Source: Candidatus Gastranaerophilales bacterium
GTDB lineage: Bacteria > Cyanobacteriota > Vampirovibrionia > Gastranaerophilales > Gastranaerophilaceae
Direction: 5' to 3'
Assembly: GCA_947625305.1 (NCBI GenBank)
Contig: CANQNW010000004.1
Coordinates: 1-64,000 of the forward strand
Length of the DNA stretch: 64,000 nt
How positions within the stretch are numbered: the first letter of the stretch is position 1; each line of letters opens with the position of its first letter. This document shows positions 17,694-27,345 of the stretch, piece by piece. The position numbers and the translations under genes are program-made. Below the pieces are notes generated by a model, which saw only the letters and a program-made list of their open reading frames with translations, was not told where the DNA came from and did not search any database.

Positions 17694-18932
17694 TTATTTG
17701 TTTAATTTATTTACCGTTAATTTGCCAAAAAATGGTTTAGCTGTTGATTCTACTTTATTTTCGGTTGATTTTTTATCAATAGTAAATAATAGTGAATTCA
17801 GTTTAAGACTATCCTTTTCATCATCTTCATTTTCTTCAGAGTTGGTTTCTTCTATTTTAATTTCAGGCATTCCAAAATCTTTAACAGAATTTACTTTAGT
17901 ATTATAATCATTAAATTTAATATCTGCATCATATTCAACTTTTTCAAAATCATCTGTATCAATGGAACTGAATAATTTATTACTTACGGGAGAAATATCA
18001 TTATTTTCGTTAAATGAAAATACGGTATTATTTTCAAGTCCTGCATTATTATTCATAATTGACATTGCCATATCCGAATTTTTATTTTCATTATTTTGAA
18101 TGAATATATTGCCGGCTGCGGCACCTTGTCCTTTTAAATTTGCCAATGCATTAGTATAAAGGTTATATTCTTTTTCATTAATTTTTAAATTTTCATTTAT
18201 ACCATCTCTTTTTGTTTGCGTATTAGTTATTAATTTATTCATTGATGAAATAGCTATTTGAGTATTGTTTATTTCATTCATTTGTAAAATAATTTTTTCT
18301 TGTATACTTAACCTTCTGTTTTCTATGGTTGCTTTTTGATCATTTAATGAATTTAGTGTATTTAACAGTACTGATAAGTTTTTAAATGCTTTAAATAATT
18401 CATCCGGGTTAGATACTTCTGTGCTATTAATAGCCTTGACTTGTGAATTTTGTTTATCAATATCAAGTTCTGTAGCTTTTATTTCCTGAATAACTTTATT
18501 AAGTTTGTCTTTTTCTGTCTTTTCCTCCTGTTGTAAATCAGATAAAACTGCTTTTTGATTTTCATAATCAGTGTCTAATTCACCTTGGTCGTTTATTAAT
18601 CCGGAAAGTTTGTCATTTAAAATATTCAACTGATTTTTATATATTTCACCATTATTTTTAAGTTCATTAATTTTATTTGAAACTGAATCAATACTATTTA
18701 AATCTGTATTTCCATCTGAAGAGTCATTGGTTATTAATTGCATGGATAAATTTTCAATTTCTTGAATTATTTCAGAATATCTTAAACCATCCTCTTCCGT
18801 AAGTCCGTCAATAGTAACAGTATCTATTTCCTGTTCATCCTTAATTTCTATATTATTTATAACATTTTCATTATCAGTATTTAATTTAGAGGAATAGTTA
18901 TTATCGATTTTGCGTATTCCATCAATTTGCAT
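17694..18932 (-). CDS. Coiled-coil protein of unknown function
   Basis: 412 aa, acidic and Asn-rich. Residues about 45-270 are heptad-rich coiled coil (for example DLQQEEKTEKDKLNKVIQEI). No signal peptide, membrane segment or catalytic motif is visible. The tail is disordered. ATG follows a GGAGT site. It is not recognised outside this context and is probably lineage-specific. Confidence 0.65.
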   Translation of the reverse strand: MQIDGIRKIDNNYSSKLNTDNENVINNIEIKDEQEIDTVTIDGLTEEDGLRYSEIIQEIENLSMQLITNDSSDGNTDLNSIDSVSNKINELKNNGEIYKNQLNILNDKLSGLINDQGELDTDYENQKAVLSDLQQEEKTEKDKLNKVIQEIKATELDIDKQNSQVKAINSTEVSNPDELFKAFKNLSVLLNTLNSLNDQKATIENRRLSIQEKIILQMNEINNTQIAISSMNKLITNTQTKRDGINENLKINEKEYNLYTNALANLKGQGAAAGNIFIQNNENKNSDMAMSIMNNNAGLENNTVFSFNENNDISPVSNKLFSSIDTDDFEKVEYDADIKFNDYNTKVNSVKDFGMPEIKIEETNSEENEDDEKDSLKLNSLLFTIDKKSTENKVESTAKPFFGKLTVNKLNK

Positions 18933-19019
18933 TAAAATACTCCTAGATTAATATACAAGTTTTATTAACGGAATTTTTTTTAAATACTTTAGGAATTTTA
19001 AACAACTATTAATAATATT

Positions 19020-19406
19020 TTACATTTTTATTTCATTAATTGAATTAAAATCTATAATTGAATTCATAATTTTACAGAGTTCAAAAAATCTGTTTTTGTC
19101 GTGAATATAATTGTAGCCTAATACAACCTCTAACGAAGTTGCAGTGGAATGCAGGGCTCTATCTATTCTGCGGGAGGGAGATGTGGGGATATTCCTTGCT
19201 CTGCGGGCTAAATCTTTTTCTTTTTCCGTAAAATACGGAGTAAGTTTTTCTAAAAGTTCGGTTTGAAATTTAGCATTTACAAAGTGTATTGTATACTCAT
19301 GAAGTCTTTTTAAATTTGAAGTCATCATTATTGTATGCTCACGAATAAAGACTTCATAAACACTATCACCTATATGGGCATAATTTTTTATGTTAAGTTC
19401 CTGCAT
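19020..19406 (-). CDS. mrnC: Mini-ribonuclease III
   Basis: 128 aa, the compact RNase III without a dsRNA-binding domain that matures 23S rRNA ends. The catalytic signature AHIGDSVYE carries Asp14, RARNIPTSPSRR is the conserved basic loop, and SLEVVLGYNY carries Glu93. It partners a full-length RNase III at 60991. It lies 17 nt after the decayed HD-like gene on the same strand, with a weak AGAGA site before the ATG. Confidence 0.94.
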   Translation of the reverse strand: MQELNIKNYAHIGDSVYEVFIREHTIMMTSNLKRLHEYTIHFVNAKFQTELLEKLTPYFTEKEKDLARRARNIPTSPSRRIDRALHSTATSLEVVLGYNYIHDKNRFFELCKIMNSIIDFNSINEIKM

Positions 19407-19423
19407 TTTAATATCTCTTTATC

Positions 19424-20344
19424 CTATTTAATCACCGAAAACAAGAAACGGCAAATCATTTTCTTTTGCGTAATTTTTAATAAAATATAGTTAGCATCAC
19501 AGGCGCTTTCTGCCGGCATCTTATTTATATTACCGAAAAATGCAGAAAGTAAAATAAGTTTTTTATCCTGTTTATTTAATTTTTCATATTCGGGACTTTT
19601 TGTAATATTACTTATTTGTATTAAAATATGCTCTAATACTTGATTTTTGCCGTCGATATTAACCCTTAATTCAGGGAAAGCATTTAAAATGTTATTTAAT
19701 AACTCTCCTATTTCGGGGTTATTACATAATATTTGATTATTTTGAGTATATTTAACAATAACGGGGCTTAATTTTTCTATAGTTGATTTTGTTTTAGGAT
19801 TTTTAATATACGAATATTCTTCTGACGAGTTTACGGGATAGCCGATAATCTCATAAGAATTGCCTGTCTTTTTTAATTCAAACCCAAAATAATCATAAAT
19901 TTTTTGGATTTCCGTTTCGGGAAGTCCCGTTATGTGTCTATTTACAGACCTTATAAAATCAGATTTAGAATATTCCTGTTTTATTGATAATGATTTAATT
20001 TCTTCAATGTCACTATTATTTTTATTTAAAGACTTTAAAATGTTGGTTACCCCCTCTTTATAAAATCTGAAAGCTCCTGCTCTTTTATCTTTTTCTATAT
20101 GTTTTACAAGCAATTTATAAACTTCTTCTTTTTCGGGATTATTATTGAAAACAATTTTCATAATATTTGAAAAAGAATACTGTTTATTTCCATTTGAATC
20201 ACAGCCTCCGCCTTTAGACATTTTTTGAAAGATATCTTTTCTTTATTTTAAGGAGGCTTTAAAAGAAACCGATTGGACGAGTTTAGCGGTATTTTTATAT
20301 ACCGCACCGCTATTATTTAAATTAAAAATCGGATTTATATTCAT
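19424..20344 (-). pseudogene. Broken gene: HD-like protein with in-frame stop and frameshift
   Basis: An ATG at 20344 opens MNINPIFNLNNSGAVYKN and continues through VSFKASLK to TAA at 20243-20245. The same frame resumes directly as RKDIFQKMSKGGG and runs to 19424, so one nonsense codon splits the gene; the 265-aa frame from ATG 20221 lacks a usable ribosome site. Near the end, LLSAFFGNINK stands where HD proteins have LHDIGK, and a run of five T at 19474-19478 (five A in the coding strand) shifts the frame: with six A it would read LLKNYAKENDLPFLVFGD. It is therefore probably non-functional, or carries assembly errors. The N-terminus resembles that of the 6672 gene. Confidence 0.6.
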
Positions 20345-20439
20345 TTCATTTGATTAAAAACTCCTGATTTCGGATTTTACTTAATTAATTTATTTTTTTA
20401 CACTTTGTAATAATAAAAAATAATAGTATTATAAATAAT

Positions 20440-21564
20440 ATGAAAATACTTTTTGTAACGGATTTATACCCGATAGGTGATGAAAAAATAGCAAAGGCTT
20501 TGTTTTATTTTGTCCGAGAATGGCAAAAACAGGGACATTTTGTTGAGGTTATAAGGTCAAATTTTATATTTAATACTCTGATAAGGGGCAGAAAAATTAT
20601 TAAAGAAAAAGAGTATTTTGAAAATAATATAAAAATATACAATTTAAATTTTCATACTCCGTTTTGTTTTAATGTAAACAATAAACTGCCAAAGGATTTC
20701 TCGCTTAAAAATTACGATGTAATAATATCACATATGCCATCAGGTGCATTAATGGCACAAAAGCTTTTAAAAAGAAAAGATGCCGAAAATTTAAAATATG
20801 TATGCGCTGTTCATAATTCTGATATTACGGTGCTGAAAGATTTAAAATATTCCTTATTTTTCGGGCAAAGATTAAAAAATGCTTATAAAAGAGCGGATAA
20901 AATTTCCGCAAGAAGCCCTATATTAAAAGAAAAAATCGAAAAAATTCTGCCCTTTTCAAAGGGTAAAACATTTACGGCATACTCGGGGCTTGATGATAAT
21001 TTAATCAATAACAAGGGCGGATACAAACCTTTTAATCCTGCTGATATAACAATATCAACAGCCTGCTCGTTAATAAAAAGGAAAAATATTGATATTCTTA
21101 TAAAAGCAATGGCGGAATTAAAAGAATACAATATAAAATTAAAAATAATCGGTGAAGGGAAAGAAGAAAAACATTTAAAAAATCTGGCAGATAAACTGCA
21201 AATAAAAGATAGGATTACATTTTTAGGAAGATTAAGCAGAATAAAAGTACTTGAAGAACTTAAAAAATCAGATATTTTTGCGCTTATAAGCGATAATGAG
21301 ACCTTCGGGCTTGTTTATTTAGAAGCTTTATCAGCGGGAAATATTGTTATTGCAAAAAAAGGCGACGGAATAGACGGCATTTTAAAAGATAAAGAAAACT
21401 CATTCTTAATTAATCCCGATAAAAAAGAGCTGAAAGAATGTATAAAAAATATAATTTTAATGTCTAATGAAAAAATAGCCCTTATAAAATCCAATGCGCA
21501 AAAAGCATTAGAAGGACTAAAACTAAGTGACAGCGCCGAACATTATATAAAAAATATAATTTAG
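20440..21564 (+). CDS. Glycosyltransferase, GT-B fold (family 4-like)
   Basis: 374 aa. The N-terminus MKILFVTDLYPIGDEKIA and the C-terminal block NETFGLVYLEALSAGN (the EX7E-type donor site) with KIIGEGKEEKHLKNLA are typical GT1/GT4. It is cytoplasmic and would transfer a sugar from a nucleotide sugar to a lipid or glycan. No Shine-Dalgarno is visible; a TATAAA lies 4 nt before the ATG. The neighbouring permease is 36 nt downstream. The acceptor is unknown. Confidence 0.87.
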   Translation: MKILFVTDLYPIGDEKIAKALFYFVREWQKQGHFVEVIRSNFIFNTLIRGRKIIKEKEYFENNIKIYNLNFHTPFCFNVNNKLPKDFSLKNYDVIISHMPSGALMAQKLLKRKDAENLKYVCAVHNSDITVLKDLKYSLFFGQRLKNAYKRADKISARSPILKEKIEKILPFSKGKTFTAYSGLDDNLINNKGGYKPFNPADITISTACSLIKRKNIDILIKAMAELKEYNIKLKIIGEGKEEKHLKNLADKLQIKDRITFLGRLSRIKVLEELKKSDIFALISDNETFGLVYLEALSAGNIVIAKKGDGIDGILKDKENSFLINPDKKELKECIKNIILMSNEKIALIKSNAQKALEGLKLSDSAEHYIKNII

Positions 21565-21600
21565 TCATGTTTGTTTTATAATTAATAAGACCATACAAAA

Positions 21601-23148
21601 TTGACGGAAGAAATGAAACAAACACTTATAAATGTAATAAAAAATATGTTGAGCAAAAAATCAACCGATCTTTTTATTGCAGAGAGTAAAAATACGGAAT
21701 TAAAAAAGACATTAAATATATTTGATTTGTTAATCCTCGGAGTTAGTGCCGTAGTCGGAACAGGTATATTTACAATAATAGGAAGTGCAATAGCAGGGAG
21801 CGCCGACGGCTTAGGCGCCGGAACGGCAATAGTATTTTCAATGCTGATAGCGGCACTTGCAAGTTTATTTTCAGCACTTGCTTATTCAGAAATTGCCGCA
21901 ATGATACCCGTTGCAGGTAGTGCATATACATTTACCTACGCAACAATGGGCGAATTTATGGCTTGGATGGTCGGCTGGATTTTAATGCTTGAATATGCAA
22001 TAGGTAATATCACAGTTGCGACGGCCTGGACGGGATATCTTGTACAGCTGTTAAAAGGATTTAAACATATTTTGCCCGATTTTGTGGTTAATTATCCTTT
22101 GTGGTTAAGGAATGATTTCCGCTCTATGTATGCAATATGCGATAAATACGGGTGGGATGTCCATGATAAAATGCCGTTTATTAATCTTCCGTTTGGCATT
22201 GAAATGCCTGTAGCAATTAATATTCCCGCAATTTTTATAGTTTTTGTGCTTACAATTCTTCTCATTAAAGGAGTTAAAGAATCAACAAGAGTTGCAGGCA
22301 TTATGGTTTTTGTAAATTTATCAATAATAATATCATTTGTTATAGTAGGTGCTAAATATGTAGCGCCTGAAAACTGGGTACCGTTTGCACCTAACGGATT
22401 TGAAGGAATTTTAGCGGGTACATTCATTATTTTCTTTGCGTATATAGGTTTTGATGCAATATCAACAGCGGCCGAGGAAACAAAAAATCCGCAGAGAGAT
22501 TTACCTATTGCTATTATAGGAACTTTAGTATTATGCACTGTTTTATATGTATCCGTTGCACTGGTATTAACGGGGGTAATACCTCTCGGTAATATTGATA
22601 CGCAGGCACCGTTAGCGCATGCAATGCGTGCAATAGGCAAAAATTGGTATGCAGGTGCAATATCCGTCGGTGCATTATGCGCTTTAACCTCTGTTTTACT
22701 TGTTTACCAGCTTGGGACTACAAGAATTTTTTACGCAATCGCAAGAGATAATTTTCTTCCGAAAAACATAATGAAAATCCACCCAAAATTTAAAACCCCG
22801 CATATTATAACTTGGTTATCGGGGATAATAGTTATTTTAGGCTCGCTATTTATGGATTTGAATATTTCGGCAGAACTTTGTAATTACGGAACATTTGCAT
22901 CTTTTGTAATAATTTGTATAGAAGTATTAATTTTAAGAAAAACGGAACCAACCAGGTATAGACCCTTTAAAGTCCCGTTTTGTCCTTTATTTCCGATACT
23001 CGGCATTGTAATGTGCAGCTGTTTTATGATATATAAAAGCCTTTCAGGCGGGGACTCGTCACTTTATTTTCTGCTATGGGTTATAATGGGACTTACAATA
23101 TACATATTATACGGCTATAAAAATAAAAGAAATAAGGAGGATTTATGA
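21601..23148 (+). CDS. APC-superfamily amino acid permease
   Basis: Up to 515 aa with 12 transmembrane segments. The first helix, LLILGVSAVVGTGIFTIIGSAI, carries the GxG(I/V)F substrate-site loop, and the segment after it (SALAYSEIAAMIPVAGSAYTF) is typical of the cationic amino acid transporter branch (YfnA-like). Start is uncertain: TTG 21601, or ATG 21613 just after GGAAGAA. The WG-repeat gene overlaps its end by 4 nt, so they are co-translated. Confidence 0.88.
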   Translation: MTEEMKQTLINVIKNMLSKKSTDLFIAESKNTELKKTLNIFDLLILGVSAVVGTGIFTIIGSAIAGSADGLGAGTAIVFSMLIAALASLFSALAYSEIAAMIPVAGSAYTFTYATMGEFMAWMVGWILMLEYAIGNITVATAWTGYLVQLLKGFKHILPDFVVNYPLWLRNDFRSMYAICDKYGWDVHDKMPFINLPFGIEMPVAINIPAIFIVFVLTILLIKGVKESTRVAGIMVFVNLSIIISFVIVGAKYVAPENWVPFAPNGFEGILAGTFIIFFAYIGFDAISTAAEETKNPQRDLPIAIIGTLVLCTVLYVSVALVLTGVIPLGNIDTQAPLAHAMRAIGKNWYAGAISVGALCALTSVLLVYQLGTTRIFYAIARDNFLPKNIMKIHPKFKTPHIITWLSGIIVILGSLFMDLNISAELCNYGTFASFVIICIEVLILRKTEPTRYRPFKVPFCPLFPILGIVMCSCFMIYKSLSGGDSSLYFLLWVIMGLTIYILYGYKNKRNKEDL

Positions 23149-23948
23149 AGAAAAATTTAATTCTTGCTATCACATTAGCTGTATTTGCACTTCCAAGTTT
23201 AGCTTACACAACAACAACCTCAAATACATCTGGCAACGGCGGGCCTATTAATAATCCTAACGCAGGTGTTTCAGGCTTAGAACCCGGGGATGAAGATACA
23301 TACTATACTCACTATAAAACAATTACAGGTTACAAATCCAACGGAAAATGGGGTTTCTACAGCGAAAACGGAAGAATAAACCTCCCACCTATATTTACTG
23401 AAATTGAAGGTTTAAACTACGAATACATTAAAGTCGCAATCAACGGTCAATGGGGAATTATTGATACTAACGGAAATCAGATAATCCAGCCTAAATACGA
23501 TGATATTTCAACAATGGAACACGACCTGTTTAAAGTTAAATTAAACGGAAAATACGGTGTTATTAATAAAAACGGGCATGTAGTCGTAAAAGTATTATAT
23601 GATGATGTCGACGAATTAACTTCAAATTACTTTTCTATTGAAGAAAATGACAGAAAAGGTTTAATAACCGCTGAAGGTAAAGTAATAATTAAACCTCAAT
23701 ATGATGATATTGAAAAACTCGGTAACGATTTATTTAAGGTTGAAAGCTACGACAGATGGGGTGTTGTAGATTTAAACGGAAAAGTTTTAATTGCTCCTAA
23801 ATACGATAAAATTGAAACAGCAAGAGGCAACTATTTAAAAGTTAAACATAACGGCAAATGGGGCGCTGTTACAACAACGGGAGAAGAAGCTGTTCCTATT
23901 GTATACGGCCCTCTGCAGGTTAATAAATATATTAAAAAATTATATTAA
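23145..23948 (+). CDS. Secreted WG-repeat protein
   Basis: 267 aa. Signal peptide with cleavage near LAYT (residue 21), a Thr/Ser/Gly/Asn linker, then six regular repeats of about 37 residues ending in motifs such as KWGFYSENGRINLPP, QWGIIDTNGNQIIQP, RWGVVDLNGKVLIAP and KWGAVTTTGEE. A strong GGAGG site sits inside the permease gene end. It is probably periplasmic or outer-surface; the binding partner is unknown. A strong terminator follows. Confidence 0.85.
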   Translation: MKKNLILAITLAVFALPSLAYTTTTSNTSGNGGPINNPNAGVSGLEPGDEDTYYTHYKTITGYKSNGKWGFYSENGRINLPPIFTEIEGLNYEYIKVAINGQWGIIDTNGNQIIQPKYDDISTMEHDLFKVKLNGKYGVINKNGHVVVKVLYDDVDELTSNYFSIEENDRKGLITAEGKVIIKPQYDDIEKLGNDLFKVESYDRWGVVDLNGKVLIAPKYDKIETARGNYLKVKHNGKWGAVTTTGEEAVPIVYGPLQVNKYIKKLY

Positions 23949-23966
23949 TTTTTAATACTTATAAAA

Positions 23967-24001
23967 ATATAACTTACCATATTGGTAAGTTATATTTTTT
24001 T
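23967..24001 (+). terminator. Rho-independent terminator after the permease/WG-repeat operon
   Basis: Perfect 12-bp stem ATATAACTTACC (23967-23978) and GGTAAGTTATAT (23984-23995) with loop ATATT, followed by a T run. Confidence 0.92.
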
Positions 24002-24038
24002 ATGTTTGAACTAAAATATAATAAACAAGGGTATTAAA

Positions 24039-25691
24039 ATGAAACATTCAAAATATTCTGCAGTAATTGTAGGCAGCGGTATAGCAGGATTATATGCGGC
24101 AATAAAGCTTCAAAAAGAAGCCGCTTTGCCTGATGGCATTCTTATAATTACAAAATCACAATTAATAGAATCCAATTCAAAATATGCTCAGGGCGGAATG
24201 GTATGTGTAATGCCCGAAAATAAACTTGATTCCTGCACACTTCATATTGAAGACACAATAAAAGCAGGAGCGGGATTAACAGATATTTCCACAGCGGAAT
24301 TTATATCAAAAAGAAGCGCCGAAGTTGTAGCAGAGCTTCAAAAACTTGGTGTTGATTTTGACAGGGACGAAAATAATAAGCTTAAATTTACAAAAGAAGC
24401 GGCTCACAGTGTAAACAGAATACTGCATGCCGGCGGTGACGCAACGGGATTTTGTATAGAAAATGCCCTTGTTAAATACCTGATGAGTAAAAAAGAGGTA
24501 AAAGTATATGAGCAAACTCTTGCGGTTGAACTTTTAACCGATTCAAAAAATATAAACAGGGGGTTAATCGCCTATAACTACAGCGAAAATGAATATGAAA
24601 TAATAGAATCACCTGCGGTAATACTAGCTACAGGCGGTATAGGACAGTTATACAGATATACGACAAACCCCGATATTACAACAGGTGACGGAATAGCACT
24701 TGCATACAGAGCCGGTGCAATCGTAAAAGATATGGAATTTGTACAATTTCATCCGACAGCATTTGCGCTTGGCGATAAAGATAAAGGCACAATGTTTTTA
24801 ATCTCGGAAGCTGTTCGGGGGGAAGGCGCAAAACTCGTAGATAAAAACGGCAATACCTTTATGGAAAAATATGATGAAAGGCTTGAACTTGCACCAAGAG
24901 ACGTTGTTACCCGTGCAATATATAACGAAATGAAATTAACGGGAGCAAAAAATGTATTCCTTGATGCAACTCATATAAATGAACTCAAATTTGAAAAAAG
25001 ATTTCCTACTATTTATGGTGCCTGCAGAGAATATAATATAAATCCTTCGGAAAACTATATACCCGTATCGCCCTCGGCACACTATTTTATGGGCGGAATT
25101 AAAACAAAAGTAAACGGAGCCACTTCAATTAAAGGACTTTATGCAATAGGAGAAGCTTCTTGCACGGGACTTCATGGGGCAAACAGACTTGCCTCAAATT
25201 CAATTCTTGAATGTGCCGTAACGGCATTTGAACTTGTAAATCTGCTTAAAACACTCAAGCTTGAAAATAACTTTAACCAAGATGAACAAATATCTAAAAT
25301 CATAGGATTTTATGAAAATAATACAATAACCTATGATAAACAGGATATTACCCCTATTTTTGACAAAATAAAAAAAATCATGTGGGAAAACGCGGGAATT
25401 ATCAGGAACAACGATAAACTTTTAAAAGCAAAAGAAGAAATTTTAAAAATAAAAGAGCAATTCCCATACTCATATAAATGTATAGACAGAAACAGTTATG
25501 AAATCCGCAATATGCTTACCATTGCAGAATTAATAACTGATTTTGCACTAAACAGAAAAGAATCACGAGGCGCACACTACCGTGACGACTATCCTCAAAA
25601 AGATTTAACGGCATACTCATATGAATTATCAAAAAATACGGAAATGAAAGGAATAATATGTCCTCACAATTTATGCACAACTTCATTATAG
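24039..25691 (+). CDS. nadB: L-aspartate oxidase NadB
   Basis: 550 aa FAD enzyme oxidising L-aspartate to iminoaspartate, first step of NAD synthesis. FAD-binding VGSGIAGLYAA at the N-terminus, SKYAQGGM, HSVNRILHAGGDATG, LATGGIGQLYRYTTNP, PRDVVTRAI and LHGANRLASNSILE all match. It is slightly longer at the C-terminus, which ends in a short Cys-bearing tail (GIICPHNLCTTSL). nadC overlaps its end by 34 nt. nadA is not in this window. Confidence 0.96.
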   Translation: MKHSKYSAVIVGSGIAGLYAAIKLQKEAALPDGILIITKSQLIESNSKYAQGGMVCVMPENKLDSCTLHIEDTIKAGAGLTDISTAEFISKRSAEVVAELQKLGVDFDRDENNKLKFTKEAAHSVNRILHAGGDATGFCIENALVKYLMSKKEVKVYEQTLAVELLTDSKNINRGLIAYNYSENEYEIIESPAVILATGGIGQLYRYTTNPDITTGDGIALAYRAGAIVKDMEFVQFHPTAFALGDKDKGTMFLISEAVRGEGAKLVDKNGNTFMEKYDERLELAPRDVVTRAIYNEMKLTGAKNVFLDATHINELKFEKRFPTIYGACREYNINPSENYIPVSPSAHYFMGGIKTKVNGATSIKGLYAIGEASCTGLHGANRLASNSILECAVTAFELVNLLKTLKLENNFNQDEQISKIIGFYENNTITYDKQDITPIFDKIKKIMWENAGIIRNNDKLLKAKEEILKIKEQFPYSYKCIDRNSYEIRNMLTIAELITDFALNRKESRGAHYRDDYPQKDLTAYSYELSKNTEMKGIICPHNLCTTSL

Positions 25692-26500
25692 ATGAACACA
25701 TTAAAAATGCGCTGAAAGAAGATATAGGTTTTGGAGATATTACAACAGACTGTATCGTAGATAATGATGAAACTATGACAGCCAAATTAAATACCCGCCA
25801 AGACGGTATTTTATGCGGAATAGATATAGTTGAAAGAGTATTTAAAATTCTTTGTGATGATATAAGAATTGAGAAATACTATAAAGACGGGGATGAAATT
25901 AAAAAAGGCGATACCCTTGCGGTAATAAACGGAAACGCAAGAGCAATATTAACGGGAGAAAGAACGGCATTAAATTATATTCAAAGATTAAGCGGAATTG
26001 CAACAGAAACAAATAAATATCAAAAGGCAATCGGTAATTGTAAAGCAAGAATAACCGATACCAGAAAAACAACCCCTAATTTCAGAATGTTTGAAAAATA
26101 TGCCGTTGCAACAGGCGGAGCAAGGCTCCATAGGTTTAACCTCTCTGACTGCGTTATGATTAAAGATAATCACATTCAATTTGCAGGTTCTATAACAAAA
26201 GCGGTTGAAAAAATTCGTTTGAATTTATCTCACACACATAAAATAGAAGTTGAATGCGACACTTATGAACAGGTAAAAGAAGCTTTAACCGCAGGCGCTG
26301 ACATTATTATGCTTGATAATATGGATATAGAAACAATGAAAAAATCCGCAGAACTTATAAATAATAAAGCAATAATTGAAGCCAGCGGAAATGTAACTTT
26401 AGATAACATTTCACAAATTGCCCAAACAGGGGTTGATGTTATCTCATCAAGTGCTATCGTAGCAAAAGCAAAGACTCTTGATATTGCACTTGATATGTAA
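25658..26500 (+). CDS. nadC: Quinolinate phosphoribosyltransferase NadC
   Basis: 280 aa. It converts quinolinate and PRPP to nicotinate mononucleotide. Family blocks: GERTALNYIQRLSGIAT, ARITDTRKTTPNFRMFEKYAV, GGARLHRFNLSDCVMIKDNH, and the C-terminal EASGNVTLDNISQIAQTGVDVIS. The ATG at 25658 has AGGA 6 nt upstream inside nadB; translational coupling is likely. Confidence 0.96.
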   Translation: MSSQFMHNFIIDEHIKNALKEDIGFGDITTDCIVDNDETMTAKLNTRQDGILCGIDIVERVFKILCDDIRIEKYYKDGDEIKKGDTLAVINGNARAILTGERTALNYIQRLSGIATETNKYQKAIGNCKARITDTRKTTPNFRMFEKYAVATGGARLHRFNLSDCVMIKDNHIQFAGSITKAVEKIRLNLSHTHKIEVECDTYEQVKEALTAGADIIMLDNMDIETMKKSAELINNKAIIEASGNVTLDNISQIAQTGVDVISSSAIVAKAKTLDIALDM

Positions 26501-26556
26501 AACATTTGCACTAATTACTTTTTTATAGGAAAATAAAAGTATAAAGGGGTTATTAA

Positions 26557-27345
26557 TTGAATATTACCGTGTTTATAAAGCAAGTCCCCGATACAGATGA
26601 TGTAAAATGGACTGAAAATAATAATATAGACCGAACAAATATGGAAAGCATATTAAATCCTTTAGATAAGCAGGCAATAGAAGCAGCACTTAATTTAAAG
26701 GAAAATAATAATGCCAAAGTAACCGCTGTATCAATGGGCCCGAGTAAAGCGGAAGCTGTTTTAAAAGAAGCTTTAGCTATGGGGGTTGATGAGGCTTATC
26801 TGCTTTGTGATTCTAAATTTGCGGGTTCTGATACCAATGCAACCTCAAGAGTTCTGGCATCTGCAATAACCCAAAAATTTCCCGATACCGATTTAATATT
26901 ATTCGGACAGACTGCCATAGACGGAGAAACAGCACAAACAAGCGTTTCTACCGCAGCAAGGTTAAATTACCCTTATATATCCAACGTAAACGGTTTAATA
27001 GAAGTAAATGAAGATAATTGTATTACGGCATATTCTGAAACCGAAACCGAAAAAATAACAACAAAAACAGAACTTCCTGCCGTTATCGCTATCAATAATT
27101 ATTGCGTAAAACCAAGAATACCAAGAATATCAGGGTATATAAAAGCAAAAGATTATATTGTAAAATCATATAATTTATACGATTTAAACATAAGCGAAAA
27201 TACAACGGGAGTTAAAGGCTCACCTACTTATGTTTCAAAGGTATTTAAAAATTCTGAAGGCAGAAACTGTAATTTTATTGAAACATCAAACAAAGATTAC
27301 ACTAAAACAATAAAAGACAGAATAGAAAAAATCAGGAAGCAGTAA
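26557..27345 (+). CDS. etfB: Electron transfer flavoprotein beta subunit
   Basis: 262 aa, the usual size. Starts at TTG 26557 with AAGGGG about 8 nt upstream. Typical blocks: INITVFIKQVPDTDDVKW-type start, LNPLDKQAIEAALNLKE, VSMGPSKAEAVLKEALAMGVDEAYLL and LFGQTAIDGETAQTSVSTAARLNYP. The heterodimer with EtfA binds FAD and AMP and moves electrons between dehydrogenases and the quinone pool. No dehydrogenase partner is adjacent. Confidence 0.94.
   Translation: MNITVFIKQVPDTDDVKWTENNNIDRTNMESILNPLDKQAIEAALNLKENNNAKVTAVSMGPSKAEAVLKEALAMGVDEAYLLCDSKFAGSDTNATSRVLASAITQKFPDTDLILFGQTAIDGETAQTSVSTAARLNYPYISNVNGLIEVNEDNCITAYSETETEKITTKTELPAVIAINNYCVKPRIPRISGYIKAKDYIVKSYNLYDLNISENTTGVKGSPTYVSKVFKNSEGRNCNFIETSNKDYTKTIKDRIEKIRKQ

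Noticed and set aside
20243-20245. Recoded stop codon (TAA) in the broken gene
   Set aside because: No known recoding of TAA fits and all other genes use TAA as stop.
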